Origin: an uncultured Muribaculaceae bacterium
GTDB lineage: Bacteria; Bacteroidota; Bacteroidia; Bacteroidales; Muribaculaceae
DNA: 41,851 bases
Assembly (NCBI GenBank): GCA_945931475.1
Contig: CAMEPD010000012.1
Coordinates: forward strand, 1 to 41,851
Direction: 5' to 3'
The notes beneath the pieces are model-generated. The model was not told the origin of the DNA. It did no database searches and saw only the letters and a program-made list of their open reading frames with translations. The position numbers and the translations under genes were made by a program. Positions 1 through 9,764 of the stretch are shown here, in pieces; position 1 is the first letter of the stretch, and every line of letters begins with the position of its first letter.

Positions 1-137
1 GAAGCCAGCGCTAATTTTTCATTCGCTCAAAAAGTTTTATCGGACAGCAATAATTTGATATATTCATGTACTGTTCTGCTTCTTCATTTCATTCATTCTT
101 ACCTTTTTAATCCAATTGATAAACCAATTAATATCTT

Positions 138-1418
138 ATGACAACAACTAATGGTAACATCGCCTTCAAGGCCGGCGATGTAGAACTCCGCGAGGGTCGC
201 CTTTGCTACAAGGGTTACTCAATTGCGGTTGACGACATAGCTGTGATGAGCCCTTACAATACAATGCTCTCAAGTGGTGTCAGAATCATGGGTAGCACAA
301 TTCTGGAAAGATCCCTTATCTTAGACTCTGTCTATCAATTTGAAATAAAGATAGCACAGAATGAGATTCCCGCTCTGTTCAAAGCCGTCAAGGAATGCGG
401 CACCGCCCCGATGTTCTCAGACAAACTGAAACTCGTTGTAGGCGGCGACGTGATTTTGCGACCCAAAGACATCGACACTCTTGCAACTAAAGATCTGCCG
501 AAGGATTGTTCCGTTTGGTGCTACGATGAATTTGTCATCATATCCGGCTTATCCGATTTGAAAGACCGTGCCGAAATCAAGGATATCCGTTTCTTCAAGA
601 CCGAAGGTAAAAAAGTACGCTTCGGTTATGAACATCAGTACATCATCAATAAGCTCTCGAAGGAAGCAATCAGCGCTCTTAAAGAGGAGCTTATCAAACT
701 CGGGGCGCCTATAGGAGCTGAAATTAAAGACGGTACTAAATACAATGGCAGCAAACCCTGGTTCGGCCTCAAATTCTGGGTACGTGACGAAACCCTCACC
801 ATCGCTCCGAAAATTCTGGTATTCAACTATTCCAAAGGAAGCAAGAGCGATTCTATATTTCTCCCCATAGCCGATGTCACCTCTGTTTTAAATAAAGGGA
901 GCAAACTCTACATTCTCGGCAAACAGAACATTATTTCCAAAAGCAATTTCGAAAGTAAAGTCCACAAGAACCTTAAGGCACAGTTTGCTGAAGCCTCCAA
1001 GGGCTACACCGGCAAGAGCATGTTCAGCAGGTTCAAACTCTTAGGAATCATACCGTTATGGGAACGCAGCAAGAAAGGCCGCATCGACTACTCCGACAAA
1101 GGGCTGTTAATATCTCCCAGCAAGGTAGACCTTGAACACGATGAGCAAAAGGATAACCCCAGACTTGCCACGTGCATGAAAATAGAGATGGAAAATGTGA
1201 TGGGATATTACCGCAAAGGTAAAAAATTCTTTATAGTAGTAAACACAGGGAATATACGCTATGATGACCCCGATCAGCTCAAGGGCTACACCAGCTGGCT
1301 TGCCTTCGAAAAGATGACCGGTGCAAAGGAACTCGCATCCAAGCTTGAGAAATCAGCACAGCATCTCTCTATTTCGAAGAGCGAGCTCAAGAATTGGGCG
1401 AAGAAATACAAATTCTAA
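138..1418 (+). CDS. Hypothetical protein made of PH-like repeats
   Basis: A 426-residue protein without signal peptide or membrane segment, so probably cytoplasmic. I do not recognise a named family. By eye it divides into about four modules of 90-100 residues (roughly 9-90, 92-192, 203-292 and 295-408). Each has several short beta strands and ends in a charged amphipathic helix (for example IPALFKAVKECG and ISALKEELIKLG). Phrases such as 'GRLCYKGYSIAVDDIAV' and 'DETLTIAP' resemble the strand pattern of bacterial PH-like domains. The protein is lysine-rich. The gene stands alone on the + strand and converges on the typA-hisS transcript, with a shared stem-loop in between. The ATG at 138 follows an AT-rich leader. 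The PH-like assignment is an inference from pattern, not a match; the reading frame itself is convincing. Confidence 0.8.
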   Translation: MTTTNGNIAFKAGDVELREGRLCYKGYSIAVDDIAVMSPYNTMLSSGVRIMGSTILERSLILDSVYQFEIKIAQNEIPALFKAVKECGTAPMFSDKLKLVVGGDVILRPKDIDTLATKDLPKDCSVWCYDEFVIISGLSDLKDRAEIKDIRFFKTEGKKVRFGYEHQYIINKLSKEAISALKEELIKLGAPIGAEIKDGTKYNGSKPWFGLKFWVRDETLTIAPKILVFNYSKGSKSDSIFLPIADVTSVLNKGSKLYILGKQNIISKSNFESKVHKNLKAQFAEASKGYTGKSMFSRFKLLGIIPLWERSKKGRIDYSDKGLLISPSKVDLEHDEQKDNPRLATCMKIEMENVMGYYRKGKKFFIVVNTGNIRYDDPDQLKGYTSWLAFEKMTGAKELASKLEKSAQHLSISKSELKNWAKKYKF

Positions 1419-1480
1419 AGTCACGGTGTTTTACCTCTGTCTCTTTTAAAAATTCTTTATACTGTTTCTTATAAATTCAC

Positions 1481-1520
1481 ACCCCTCCGGCAATTCCCGA
1501 AATGATAATGCCGGAGGGGT
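1481..1520. terminator. Stem-loop terminator between convergent genes
   Basis: A perfect 12-bp stem (1481-1492 with 1509-1520, arm ACCCCTCCGGCA) and a 16-base loop lie between the ends of the PH-like gene (+) and the outer-membrane barrel gene (-). There is no strong T run on either side, but the position suits a bidirectional terminator. Confidence 0.7.
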
Positions 1521-1612
1521 ATCTTAATTGAATAGTATGTGCGACTTCAGAAGTCTTGACATTGCTTGTATCTTTGACAACCCGGGGTCAGAGAGGGTGC
1601 CGGAAGCCTGAT

Positions 1613-2227
1613 TCAGAAGAGGTAGGCGACGCGGAGCTGCCAGGAGCGGTTGCGAGCCGATTCGTCGATGAGTTTCGACATCTTCAGGGCGTAGGTCATG
1701 CCCCACATATATTGGCCCTGAATCTGGAAATGCTGCTTGATTTCGATGCCTACACCACACTGCAGGCCCAAATATCCGCCTGAGAAATCTACGGCGTCGA
1801 TCGACGAGTGTCCCACGCGGATGGCCATTGTGGGGCCGCCGAATACATAGGGTGCGAGTATCTCCTCGAAACCGTTCATGCGGGTCCATTTGAAACGCAG
1901 GTTGATGGGTATCTCGAAATTGTGGGTGAACACATTTTCGGTGCCATAACCGTCGACTGCCCAAATTTTCTTTTCGCCGAGGTGCATCTTGGCACCCTCC
2001 ATCGAGTATAATGCGCTGATGTCGATACCGAAACCAATGCCGGGGAACATCATCTCGCCCGTTACGCCGCCTACCGGCGAATATATTTTGTCGACTGTGA
2101 AAAGGTCCTGCTTGAACTGCATATTGCAGTAATTAGCACCGACAGTGGGGCCCCAGCGGAATTCTGCGTGTGCCGCCGTACACACCAACAGCGCCAATGC
2201 GCATAAAAACACTCGTATATTCTTCAT
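1613..2227 (-). CDS. Small outer-membrane beta-barrel protein (PorT-like)
   Basis: A 204-residue protein with a signal peptide ending near AAHA, followed by 'EFRWGPTVGANYCNM', which is typical of the first strand of Bacteroidetes PorT/OMP_b-brl-type eight-stranded barrels. Alternating hydrophobic strands continue to the end (YVFGGPTMAIRVG, YLGLQCGVGIEI, FQIQGQYMWGMTYAL). The chain ends in WQLRVAYLF, the C-terminal phenylalanine expected by the BAM machinery. It starts 10 bases after the hisS stop and is probably cotranscribed with typA-hisS. The function of this barrel family is mostly unknown. The structural class is fairly secure. Confidence 0.82.
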   Translation of the reverse strand: MKNIRVFLCALALLVCTAAHAEFRWGPTVGANYCNMQFKQDLFTVDKIYSPVGGVTGEMMFPGIGFGIDISALYSMEGAKMHLGEKKIWAVDGYGTENVFTHNFEIPINLRFKWTRMNGFEEILAPYVFGGPTMAIRVGHSSIDAVDFSGGYLGLQCGVGIEIKQHFQIQGQYMWGMTYALKMSKLIDESARNRSWQLRVAYLF

Positions 2228-2237
2228 AACGGGTTAT

Positions 2238-3605
2238 TTATAGCCGGTTCTTATTAATAATTTCGACAGCTTCCGCGGGGGCTACAAGCTGCTGCTCGCC
2301 AGTGGTCATATTCTTGAGGGCCATTTTGCCGGCAGCCATTTCGCTCTCGCCAACCATGGCCACAAAAGGCACTGACGATGCGTTGGCGTATGCCATCTGC
2401 TTTTTCATTTTGGAAGAATCGGGATAAATCTCGCAGCGTACGCCGTTGCGGCGCAGCTCCTTCATCATCTTCATGGCTGCTGCTCCCTCCTTCTCGCCAA
2501 AGTTCACAAACATCACCTGTGTGGCGGTGCGGGCTTCTGCCGGATAGAGGTCGAGCGCATTCAGCACGTCGTAGATACGGTCGGCACCGAACGAGATACC
2601 CACACCCGACAGGCCGGGCATACCGAACACACCGGTAAGATTGTCGTAGCGGCCGCCGCCGGTTATCGAACCGATTTCCACGTCCTTGGCCTTGACTTCG
2701 ATAATTGTGCCGGTATAGTAGTTGAGACCGCGGGCCAGCGACACATCGAGGTCGAGCTCGGCATCGAGACCGAGAGCCTGCACTCCGGCGATTACCGTGC
2801 GCAACTCCTCCACGCCCTTCATGCCGGTTTCCGACGATGCCAGGAGGGCGGCGAGGGCCTCCAGGCGCTCATCGATTGTTCCTGAAATTGCAAGTATCGG
2901 CTGCAGGGTGTCGACCTGCTCCTGTGTCAGACCGCGCTCGCGCAGCTCGGCGTTCACGTTATCAAGCCCGATTTTGTCAAGCTTGTCGATAGCTACGGTT
3001 ATGTCGACAATCTTGTCGGGGGCACCGATAAGTTCGGCAAATCCGGCAAGCACCTTGCGATTGTTGAGTTTCAGCACGATACGCACTTTCAACCGGCGGA
3101 ACACTTCGTCGATCATTTCGAGAAGTTCCACCTCGTTGAGCAGCGAATCCGACCCTACAACATCGGCGTCACACTGATAAAATTCGCGGTAGCGTCCCTT
3201 CTGCGGGCGGTCGGCGCGCCATACCGGCTGAATCTGATAGCGTTTGAAAGGCATCTGCAGCTCGTTGCGGTGCTGCACGACATAACGCGCAAACGGCACT
3301 GTCAGGTCGTAGCGAAGGCCTTTCTCGCAGAGCTGCGAAGCCAGGCGTACGGTGTCGCCACCCTCGATGAGGGCCTTGTCGGCACCGCGCAGGAAGTCGC
3401 CGCTGTTGAGTATCTTGAAGAGCAGTTTATCGCCCTCCTCGCCGTACTTGCCCATCAGCGTCGACAAGTTTTCCATCGCCGGTGTCTCTATCGGGTTGTA
3501 GCCATAGAGAGCGAACACGTCGCGGATTGTATTGAAAATATAGTTTCTGCGGGCCATTTCGGCAGGCGGGAAATCGCGGGTGCCTTTGGGTATGGACGGC
3601 TTCAT
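2238..3605 (-). CDS. hisS: Histidyl-tRNA synthetase
   Basis: A class II aminoacyl-tRNA synthetase that charges tRNA-His. The 455-residue length is normal for the Bacteroidetes form. The N-terminus has the family signature PKGTRDF. Motif 2 appears as '[19 protein letters not shown]', the histidine-specific loop as '[14 protein letters not shown]', and motif 3 as 'GGGRYDNL'. The C-terminal anticodon-binding domain follows, starting around 'QVMFVNFGE'. The gene lies 68 bases downstream of typA and just upstream of the barrel gene, all on the - strand. No promoter of the TAnnTTTG type was seen in the typA-hisS gap, so readthrough from typA is likely. Confidence 0.97.
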   Translation of the reverse strand: MKPSIPKGTRDFPPAEMARRNYIFNTIRDVFALYGYNPIETPAMENLSTLMGKYGEEGDKLLFKILNSGDFLRGADKALIEGGDTVRLASQLCEKGLRYDLTVPFARYVVQHRNELQMPFKRYQIQPVWRADRPQKGRYREFYQCDADVVGSDSLLNEVELLEMIDEVFRRLKVRIVLKLNNRKVLAGFAELIGAPDKIVDITVAIDKLDKIGLDNVNAELRERGLTQEQVDTLQPILAISGTIDERLEALAALLASSETGMKGVEELRTVIAGVQALGLDAELDLDVSLARGLNYYTGTIIEVKAKDVEIGSITGGGRYDNLTGVFGMPGLSGVGISFGADRIYDVLNALDLYPAEARTATQVMFVNFGEKEGAAAMKMMKELRRNGVRCEIYPDSSKMKKQMAYANASSVPFVAMVGESEMAAGKMALKNMTTGEQQLVAPAEAVEIINKNRL

Positions 3606-3673
3606 TATCAGTGTTTTATTGGAATTGGAATTACTGAATTATTTGAACAGAACAGTGTGACGGGCCGGGGGTG

Positions 3674-5473
3674 TCAGTCGCGGTTGGCGCGTTTGCGTTC
3701 CAGCTCGTCGAGAATGATTTTACGCAGACGGATATGGTTGGGTGTAACCTCCACATATTCATCGTCTTTGATATATTCAAGGGCTTCCTCAAGGCTGAAC
3801 ACGACGGGGGGCACAATCTTGGCCTTCTCGTCGGTACCCGAAGCTCGCACGTTGGTGAGTTTTTTCGACTTCGTGACATTGATGACGATATCCTTGTCCT
3901 TGGCCGATTCGCCCACAACCTGTCCGGCATAAACCTCCTCCTGGGGGAAGATGAAGAATCGGCCGCGGTCCTGCAGCTTGTCGATAGCGTAGGCGTAGGC
4001 GGTTCCGGCCTCCATGGCGATAAGCGAGCCGTTGGTGCGACGTTCTATATCACCTTTCCAGGGCTGATATTCAAGGAAACGGTGAGCCATGACGGCTTCG
4101 CCAGCCGACCCGGTGAGCACATTGTTGCGAAGGCCTATTATGCCTCGCGAAGGGATGTTGAATTCCATGTGCACGCGGTCGTTCTGGGTCGACATCGACA
4201 CGAGGTCACCTTTACGGCGGGTCACCATATCAATCATTTTCGAGGCGTATTCCTCTGTCACATTGATGGTAAGAAGTTCTACCGGCTCACATTTGCGGCC
4301 GTCGATCTCCTTGATGATAACCTGGGGCTGTCCCACCTGCAGCTCATATCCTTCGCGGCGCATGGTCTCAATGAGCACCGACAGGTGCAGCACGCCTCGG
4401 CCATAGACTATCCATTTGTCCTCGCCTTCGCCTTTCTCGACGCGGAGCGCCAGGTTCTTGTCGAGCTCGCGGATAAGGCGGTCGTGGATATGGCGCGAGG
4501 TTACATACTTACCGTCGCGGCCGAAGAACGGAGAATCGTTGATGGTGAAGGTCATCGACATGGTGGGCTCGTCGATGGCGATGCGGGGCAGCGGGTCCGG
4601 CTTGTCGAAAAGGGTGACTGTGTCGCCGATTTCGAAGCCATCGATACCTACGAGCGCGCAGATGTCGCCCGACGATACCTCGGAGACTTTCTTGCGGCCC
4701 ATACCCTCGAATGTGTGCAGCTCTTTGATGCGCTGGCGTGAGACGGTGCCGTCCTTCTTGCAGAGGCCTATCTCCATACCCTCGCGGAGTGTGCCGCGGT
4801 GTACACGTCCCACAGCGATACGTCCCACATAGTTCGAATAGTCGAGCGATGTGATAAGCATCTGGGGGTCACCTTCGTAAGTGGTAGGAGCGGGGATATA
4901 TTTTATGATGGCGTCAAGCAGCGGAATGATGTTGTCGGTGGGCTTGCGCCAGTCATCCGACATCCAGCCGTTCTTGGCCGAACCGTAAATAGTAGGGAAA
5001 TCGAGTTGGTCTTCCGAAGCGTCGAGGTTGAACATCAGGTCGAAAACCATCTCCTGTACTTCGTCGGGACGGCAGTTGGGCTTGTCGACCTTGTTGATTA
5101 CCACCACGGGCTTCAGGCCAATCTGAATGGCCTTCTGGAGCACGAAACGGGTCTGAGGCATCGGGCCCTCGAAGGCATCGACGAGCAGCAGGCAGCCGTC
5201 GGCCATATTGAGCACACGCTCTACCTCACCGCCGAAATCGGCGTGCCCCGGGGTATCGATAATGTTGATTTTGGTGCCTTTGTAGTTGATTGACACATTT
5301 TTCGACAGGATTGTTATACCGCGTTCGCGTTCCAGGTCGTTGTTGTCAAGTATAAGTTCTCCGGCATTCTGATTCTCACGAAAGAGGTTGCCGGCCATTA
5401 GCATTTTGTCCACAAGCGTGGTTTTTCCGTGGTCCACGTGTGCGATAATGGCGATGTTGCGAATGTTCTCCAT
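3674..5473 (-). CDS. typA: Translational GTPase TypA/BipA
   Basis: A ribosome-associated GTPase of the EF-G family, needed for 50S assembly and stress or low-temperature growth in other bacteria. The 599-residue length is standard. Sequence marks: P-loop AHVDHGKTT at residues 10-18; switch I 'ERERGITI'; DTPGH; NKVDK; then EF-G-like domains II, III and V and the BipA-specific C-terminal domain ('[14 protein letters not shown]'). The start ATG at 5473 sits about 35 bases behind a textbook Bacteroidetes promoter, so typA is the first gene of a typA-hisS-barrel transcript. No missing motif or odd feature was seen. Confidence 0.97.
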   Translation of the reverse strand: MENIRNIAIIAHVDHGKTTLVDKMLMAGNLFRENQNAGELILDNNDLERERGITILSKNVSINYKGTKINIIDTPGHADFGGEVERVLNMADGCLLLVDAFEGPMPQTRFVLQKAIQIGLKPVVVINKVDKPNCRPDEVQEMVFDLMFNLDASEDQLDFPTIYGSAKNGWMSDDWRKPTDNIIPLLDAIIKYIPAPTTYEGDPQMLITSLDYSNYVGRIAVGRVHRGTLREGMEIGLCKKDGTVSRQRIKELHTFEGMGRKKVSEVSSGDICALVGIDGFEIGDTVTLFDKPDPLPRIAIDEPTMSMTFTINDSPFFGRDGKYVTSRHIHDRLIRELDKNLALRVEKGEGEDKWIVYGRGVLHLSVLIETMRREGYELQVGQPQVIIKEIDGRKCEPVELLTINVTEEYASKMIDMVTRRKGDLVSMSTQNDRVHMEFNIPSRGIIGLRNNVLTGSAGEAVMAHRFLEYQPWKGDIERRTNGSLIAMEAGTAYAYAIDKLQDRGRFFIFPQEEVYAGQVVGESAKDKDIVINVTKSKKLTNVRASGTDEKAKIVPPVVFSLEEALEYIKDDEYVEVTPNHIRLRKIILDELERKRANRD

Positions 5474-5514
5474 TCTCTGTGTATCTGTTGATTTACTTCT
5501 TTGCTTTCAAACTG

Positions 5515-5546
5515 CAAATTTACGAATTTTCATCCAACCCTACAAA
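5515..5546 (-). promoter_or_regulatory. Bacteroidetes-type promoter of typA
   Basis: Read on the - strand: -33 element TTTG (5543-5546), 20-base spacer, -7 element TAAATTTG (5515-5522). Both match the primary sigma factor consensus of Bacteroidetes. Transcription would begin near 5509, giving a leader of about 35 bases. Confidence 0.8.
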
Positions 5547-5556
5547 TCAAAATGCG

Positions 5557-5607
5557 CATCCGCCGCCCGGTACTCTGTACTGTTGTTTGAATATCGGCCG
5601 GCGGATG
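5557..5607 (-). terminator. Possible terminator behind the acyl-CoA ligase
   Basis: A 9-bp stem (5557-5565 with 5599-5607, arm CATCCGCCG) with a long loop lies just downstream of the ligase stop. On the - strand it is followed by GCGCATTTTG. The large loop makes this a modest call. Confidence 0.45.
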
Positions 5608-5640
5608 GGGCAAGCTACTGCTACTGTATCTGTTCAGGTG

Positions 5641-7290
5641 TTACTTGTAGATGAAGCGGCGGATGGAGTGTTTCGGGGTCTTCTCGAATTCCATGCTGTG
5701 AATTTCGATTTTCGAGATGCGCGAATAGGCCGGCAGCAAGCTGTTGAGCTGCGGCAGAAGCGCCTCGACACGTTGGTCGGCCTGCTCCTGCGAGAGGCCC
5801 TGGGTGCGCGCCAGGTCGTAGTCGGGGTGCACGAGCGCCAAAAGTTTGCCGTCGCGTTCCACCACAATCGATTCACCCACAAGGGGCAGCTGATTGAGGT
5901 GCTGCTCGATTTCCTCGGGGTAGATGTTTTGTCCCGACGGGCCGAGAATCATGTTTTTATCGCGACCTCGCACGTAGATATAGCCGTCGCGGTCGATTGA
6001 ACAGATATCGCCTGTGTCGAGCCAGCCATCCTTGGTGAGCACCTCGGCTGAAGCTTTGGGGTTGCGGTAATAGCCCAGCATCACGTTTGGGCCCTTCACC
6101 TGAAGCACCCCTTCGCCGTCGGGGCGCCCCTCTGTGCGCAGGCGTGACTGCATGCTGTCGACGAGGTGTCCCACCGAGTGAGGCCTCTGGTCGGCCCACC
6201 AGTCGTAGGTTATCAGGGGAGCACATTCGGTCATGCCGTAACCGATGGTGAACGGGAATTTAATCTCGCGGAGCACCTTCTCCACCTCGTCGGCCACCGG
6301 AGCGCCGCCCATAATAAGCTGCAGCAGGTTGCCCCCGAATGCGTCGATAAGTTTCTTGCGGATTGTACGGAAAATTATCTGCCGGATACCGGGGATGCCG
6401 GTAAGCACCTTCATCAGCGGCTTATTGAGCTCGGGAAGCACACGGCTCTTGACAATCTTCTCGATAACGAGCGGCACGGTGATTACCATCTTTGGCCTGG
6501 TCTGCGCAAATGCCTGAAGCACAACGGCCGGCGAAGGCACGCGCCCTAAGAATGTGATATGGCACCCTTCGCAGAAGGGGAAGAGAAACTCAAACACGAG
6601 GCCGTACATGTGGGCCAGAGGCAACATCGACAACATGGTGTCGCCCGGCTTATAGAACGCTATGCGCGAGAATGCGAAACTGACATTGGCCCAGAGGTTC
6701 CGGTAGCTCAGCATCACGCCTTTGGGGTTGCCGCTGGAGCCTGAGGTGTAGTTTATCAAAGCCAGTCGTTCGGGCTCGGGGTCGGCAAACCGGAGTTCAC
6801 CGGGGGTGAAATCACCGGGAAAGGCTTTGGCGAAGGTAGCGTCCATGTCGGCGGCCGCCTTCGTAAGCTGCGGAGTGCGCGCAAAGGGCACATTGAAGTC
6901 GTCGAGGAATATCACGCCCTCGAGGGTCGGAAGCCGTTCGATATCGAGGTTTTCGAATATCTGTTTCTCTGTGAAGAGGATACGCGATTCCGAGTGGGTG
7001 GTGAGGTGCTCAATCTGGTCGGGGTGAAACTCATGAAGCAACGGCACAGGTATGGCGCCGTAGCTCAGGGCACCAAGGAATGTCACCGCCCACGACGCGG
7101 AGTTGCGGGCGCACAGGGCTACGCGGTCACCCTCTTTTATGCCGGAGGCTTTCAGCAACAAGTGTATGCGGGCGATACGTGACGCCACATCCGAATAGTT
7201 GAAAGTCGTACCTTTAAAGTCGGACAATGCCGGAAGATTCCAGTTGTCGGCAATAGATTTGTGAATTGCCTCAAGGAGTTTATTTTTCAT
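5641..7290 (-). CDS. AMP-binding acyl-CoA synthetase/ligase
   Basis: An ANL-superfamily enzyme (ATP + acid to acyl-AMP, then acyl-CoA), most similar in layout to long-chain fatty-acid CoA ligases. About 549 residues. Visible motifs: the P-loop 'YTSGSSGNPKGVMLSYRN', the A5 motif 'GYGMTECAP', the A7 motif 'GWLDTGDI', and 'VRGRDKNMIL' leading into the small C-terminal domain with 'GQNIYPEEIEQHL'. The frame extends upstream to a TTG at 7332, but ATG at 7290 (MKNKLLEAIHKS) is the more likely start. The gene is monocistronic and diverges from the TlpA-like gene. The exact substrate (fatty acid or aryl acid) cannot be read from the sequence. Confidence 0.9.
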   Translation of the reverse strand: MKNKLLEAIHKSIADNWNLPALSDFKGTTFNYSDVASRIARIHLLLKASGIKEGDRVALCARNSASWAVTFLGALSYGAIPVPLLHEFHPDQIEHLTTHSESRILFTEKQIFENLDIERLPTLEGVIFLDDFNVPFARTPQLTKAAADMDATFAKAFPGDFTPGELRFADPEPERLALINYTSGSSGNPKGVMLSYRNLWANVSFAFSRIAFYKPGDTMLSMLPLAHMYGLVFEFLFPFCEGCHITFLGRVPSPAVVLQAFAQTRPKMVITVPLVIEKIVKSRVLPELNKPLMKVLTGIPGIRQIIFRTIRKKLIDAFGGNLLQLIMGGAPVADEVEKVLREIKFPFTIGYGMTECAPLITYDWWADQRPHSVGHLVDSMQSRLRTEGRPDGEGVLQVKGPNVMLGYYRNPKASAEVLTKDGWLDTGDICSIDRDGYIYVRGRDKNMILGPSGQNIYPEEIEQHLNQLPLVGESIVVERDGKLLALVHPDYDLARTQGLSQEQADQRVEALLPQLNSLLPAYSRISKIEIHSMEFEKTPKHSIRRFIYK

Positions 7291-7511
7291 AAAGATTGAA
7301 CGTTTTTGAGCCTCAGAAGGTTGATATGACAAAAAAAATACTTTACTTTGTCTTTGAAAACCCTCCTGACGGATTATGCCGGCCGGGAATAGCTTTTACG
7401 GCGTGAGTCCGGCGGCAGTAGTCACCACTCCCCGGGGAGCGGCGGCGTGGCTTGCCGTTTAAGCAATATTATTCTGCAAATTTAATAAAATTTAAACAAA
7501 TATACCTGATT

Positions 7512-8540
7512 ATGAAGATGAAATTGTTCCTGGCGTGCATAGCCACCGCCATAACGGCCTGCTCGGGGGTCTCGGCTTCCGACGGTTACAAGATTACCAT
7601 CCCGCTGTCGGAAGATGAGGAGGACGCAACGCTTTTCCTGGTCGACTACGACAACGGCAACAAAATCGACTCGGTGACGGTGACGAACGCCCAGGCTGTG
7701 TTCAAAGGCAGAGTTGAGAAACCGGTAATGGCGCGCCTTACCATCGAGGGACAGCGCATGGGGTCGTTCATCCTTGAGAATGCCGATATCACCCTTGAGC
7801 GCAACAAACGTGTACAGTCTCCCCTCAACGACAAGATGAACGACATCGAGAAGGAGCTCGAACAGTTAGTCACCAAGTATCGTGCAGCCGCCGACGCCGG
7901 CAACGAGGCCGATGCCGACAAAATCAAGGAACAGTACAACCGGCTAATCGCCAAGAATATAAAGGAAAACATCAACAACCCTATCAGCTATGTACTTTTC
8001 CTCAACGAGGCCTACGGCTATTCGCTGCCCGAACTGAAAGAGGCGCTCAAGAAATATCCGGAACTCAGCAATTACGTACGCGTGAAGAAACTCCTTCAGG
8101 CCGGCGAGAACAAGGCCCGCACCCAGCCGGGCAGCAAATTCGTGGATTTCGCCGTAACCAACGACACCATCACGCAGAAACTCAGCGACTACGTGGGCAA
8201 AGGGAAATACGTGTTAGTCGACTTCTGGGCATCGTGGTGCGGCCCCTGCATCCGCGAGACACAGGTACTTAAAGACCTGCTCAATCAGTACGGCGACGAC
8301 GGCCTCGAAGTACTCGGCGTGGCTGTGTGGGATGACCCCGATGACACCCGTAACGCCATCAAACAATACGGCCTCCCTTGGCCCCAGATTATCAATGCCC
8401 AGACCATCCCGACCGACCTCTACGGCATCTCGGCCATACCCTGCATAATGCTGATTGGCCCCGACGGCACCATCCTCTCGCGCGACAAGCAGGATGAAGA
8501 GCTCCGCGCCGCCGTCGCCAAAGCCCTCGCCAAAAAGTAA
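7512..8540 (+). CDS. TlpA-like thioredoxin-fold lipoprotein with DUF4369-type N-terminus
   Basis: A 342-residue protein starting MKMKLFLACIATAITAC. The ITAC lipobox puts the lipidated cysteine at residue 17. Residues about 25-110 resemble the DUF4369 beta domain common in Bacteroidetes; a helical linker (110-200) follows; residues about 205-340 are a TlpA/AhpC-type thioredoxin fold. The redox site is WCGPC (Cys243, Cys246) and the cis-proline loop is SAIPC. The protein should act in the periplasm as a thiol-disulfide reductase. Open frame extends upstream to a TTG at 7452, but the signal peptide fixes the start at ATG 7512. A strong stem-loop follows the stop. Confidence 0.92.
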   Translation: MKMKLFLACIATAITACSGVSASDGYKITIPLSEDEEDATLFLVDYDNGNKIDSVTVTNAQAVFKGRVEKPVMARLTIEGQRMGSFILENADITLERNKRVQSPLNDKMNDIEKELEQLVTKYRAAADAGNEADADKIKEQYNRLIAKNIKENINNPISYVLFLNEAYGYSLPELKEALKKYPELSNYVRVKKLLQAGENKARTQPGSKFVDFAVTNDTITQKLSDYVGKGKYVLVDFWASWCGPCIRETQVLKDLLNQYGDDGLEVLGVAVWDDPDDTRNAIKQYGLPWPQIINAQTIPTDLYGISAIPCIMLIGPDGTILSRDKQDEELRAAVAKALAKK

Positions 8541-8562
8541 TCCTGCCAACACTCATATTCTT

Positions 8563-8602
8563 GAGGCGCTATTCCGGTCGATTCACGCCGGGATAGCGCC
8601 TC
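8563..8602 (+). terminator. Terminator of the TlpA-like gene
   Basis: A 15-bp stem with one G-U pair (8563-8577 with 8588-8602, arm GAGGCGCTATTCCGG) and a 10-base loop, starting 22 bases after the stop codon. There is no long T run, but the stem is very stable. Confidence 0.75.
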
Positions 8603-8830
8603 TAAGGTATAGATTTGTTATGAATCAGGGGCCATACAAGCAATAGAAGGCTGTAAAATATACGATTTCCACGTAATTAATTTTTCCGTTCACCTCCTTC
8701 TTGGGCCCGGCGCTCGGCGAGCGGGCGGCTATTACGCCCTAATCCTCACACTATTGTGGTGCCGGGGAACGTTCGGCAAGTTTTCGACTGCACTATTTTA
8801 GAGGGTGTTTGGATCTGATGTATATGCCGA
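8603..8830. other. Intergenic stretch with a GC-rich repeat
   Basis: The 460-base gap between the TlpA-like gene and rplI holds two terminators and, between them, no credible gene. The only structure seen is a GC-rich palindromic core at 8707-8723 (CCGGCGCTCGGCGAGCG), which recurs in inverted orientation near 24.0 kb. Confidence 0.6.
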
Positions 8831-8834
8831 AAAA

Positions 8835-8860
8835 AGCCGATTTGCTCACGCAAACCGGCT
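8835..8860 (-). terminator. Terminator of the S6-S18-L9 operon
   Basis: An 11-bp stem with one G-U pair (8835-8845 with 8850-8860) and a 4-base loop, followed on the - strand by TTTTT. It lies about 145 bases after the rplI stop and has the classic intrinsic-terminator form. Confidence 0.85.
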
Positions 8861-9003
8861 TTCGGGTTGGGGATAGATGGCCTCCCCTATGCGGGTGGGG
8901 AAATGCGGGGAGGCCTTGGGGAATATCTTTGGGTGCTTCCTGAACCTGAGCCTAAATCCTGAAATCTGAGGCTTTCAGCAGGAAGCGCTGCTGTGTCATG
9001 CAA

Positions 9004-9447
9004 TTATTCGGCAACAACTTCGAAGGGAATCTCAACCGATACCTCCTTGTGGAAGTTGACTTTGGCGGTGTATTTGCCGAGCTCTTTAACGGTCTCCTTG
9101 ATGACAATGAGCTTACGGTCAACTTTGTGACCGGCTTTCTCAAGGGCGTCAGCAATCTGGATGTTGTTGACCGAACCAAAGATTGTGCCGTTGGCGGCAG
9201 CCTTAGCGGGGATGGTAAGGGCAACGCCTTCGAGAGCGGCAGCTGCAGCTTCGGCGTCGGCTTTGAGCTGAGCGAGCTTGTGGGCGCGCTGGCGCTGGTT
9301 CTCAGCGAGCTGTTTGAGCGATGCTGCGTTGGCGATGACAGCTTTGCCCTGAGGGATAAGGAAGTTACGGCCGTAACCGTCCTTTACTTCAACGACGTCG
9401 TCTTTGTAGCCGAGGCCGTGAATATCTTCTTTCAGTATAATTTTCAT
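9004..9447 (-). CDS. rplI: 50S ribosomal protein L9
   Basis: A 147-residue protein with the L9 N-terminal signature (MKIILKEDIHGLGYKDDVVEVKDGYGRNFL region), the long central helix rich in Ala, Lys and Gln, and the C-terminal RNA-binding domain. It binds 23S rRNA at the base of the L1 stalk. It is the last gene of the rpsF-rpsR-rplI operon, 45 bases behind rpsR. Length is typical. Confidence 0.97.
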   Translation of the reverse strand: MKIILKEDIHGLGYKDDVVEVKDGYGRNFLIPQGKAVIANAASLKQLAENQRQRAHKLAQLKADAEAAAAALEGVALTIPAKAAANGTIFGSVNNIQIADALEKAGHKVDRKLIVIKETVKELGKYTAKVNFHKEVSVEIPFEVVAE

Positions 9448-9492
9448 AACGATGTTTCGGAAAGTGATGTTAAACGGACTTAAGTCGGCTTA

Positions 9493-9762
9493 TTACTTCA
9501 TAAGGTCAGTTACGAAGGGGAGCAGAGCCAGGTGACGGGCACGCTTAACGGCCTGAGCGACACGGCGCTGGAATTTCAGGGAAGTACCGGTGATACGGCG
9601 GGGGAGGAGCTTGCCCTGCTCGTTGAGGAACTTCTTGAGGAATTCGGGATCCTTGTAATCGATATACTTGATGCCGCTGCGTTTGAAACGGCAGTATTTT
9701 TTCTTCTTAACGTCTACCGACAGGGGGGTGAGGTAGCGGATTTCAGATTGTGACTGTGCCAT
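9493..9762 (-). CDS. rpsR: 30S ribosomal protein S18
   Basis: An 89-residue protein of normal S18 length. The core '[20 protein letters not shown]' and '[20 protein letters not shown]' are diagnostic. It pairs with S6 on the platform of the 30S subunit, and the gene begins two bases after the rpsF stop, so translation is probably coupled. The single cysteine of the YCRF motif is not part of a visible zinc site. Confidence 0.97.
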   Translation of the reverse strand: MAQSQSEIRYLTPLSVDVKKKKYCRFKRSGIKYIDYKDPEFLKKFLNEQGKLLPRRITGTSLKFQRRVAQAVKRARHLALLPFVTDLMK

Positions 9763-9764
9763 GA

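Noticed and set aside
3671..4741. A 356-codon open frame opposite typA
   Set aside because: typA is complete with all GTPase motifs on the - strand. The opposite frame is a mirror product.
7428..7439. A 12-base palindrome CTCCCCGGGGAG between the ligase and TlpA-like genes
   Set aside because: It is short and alone. It could be an operator but nothing else supports this.
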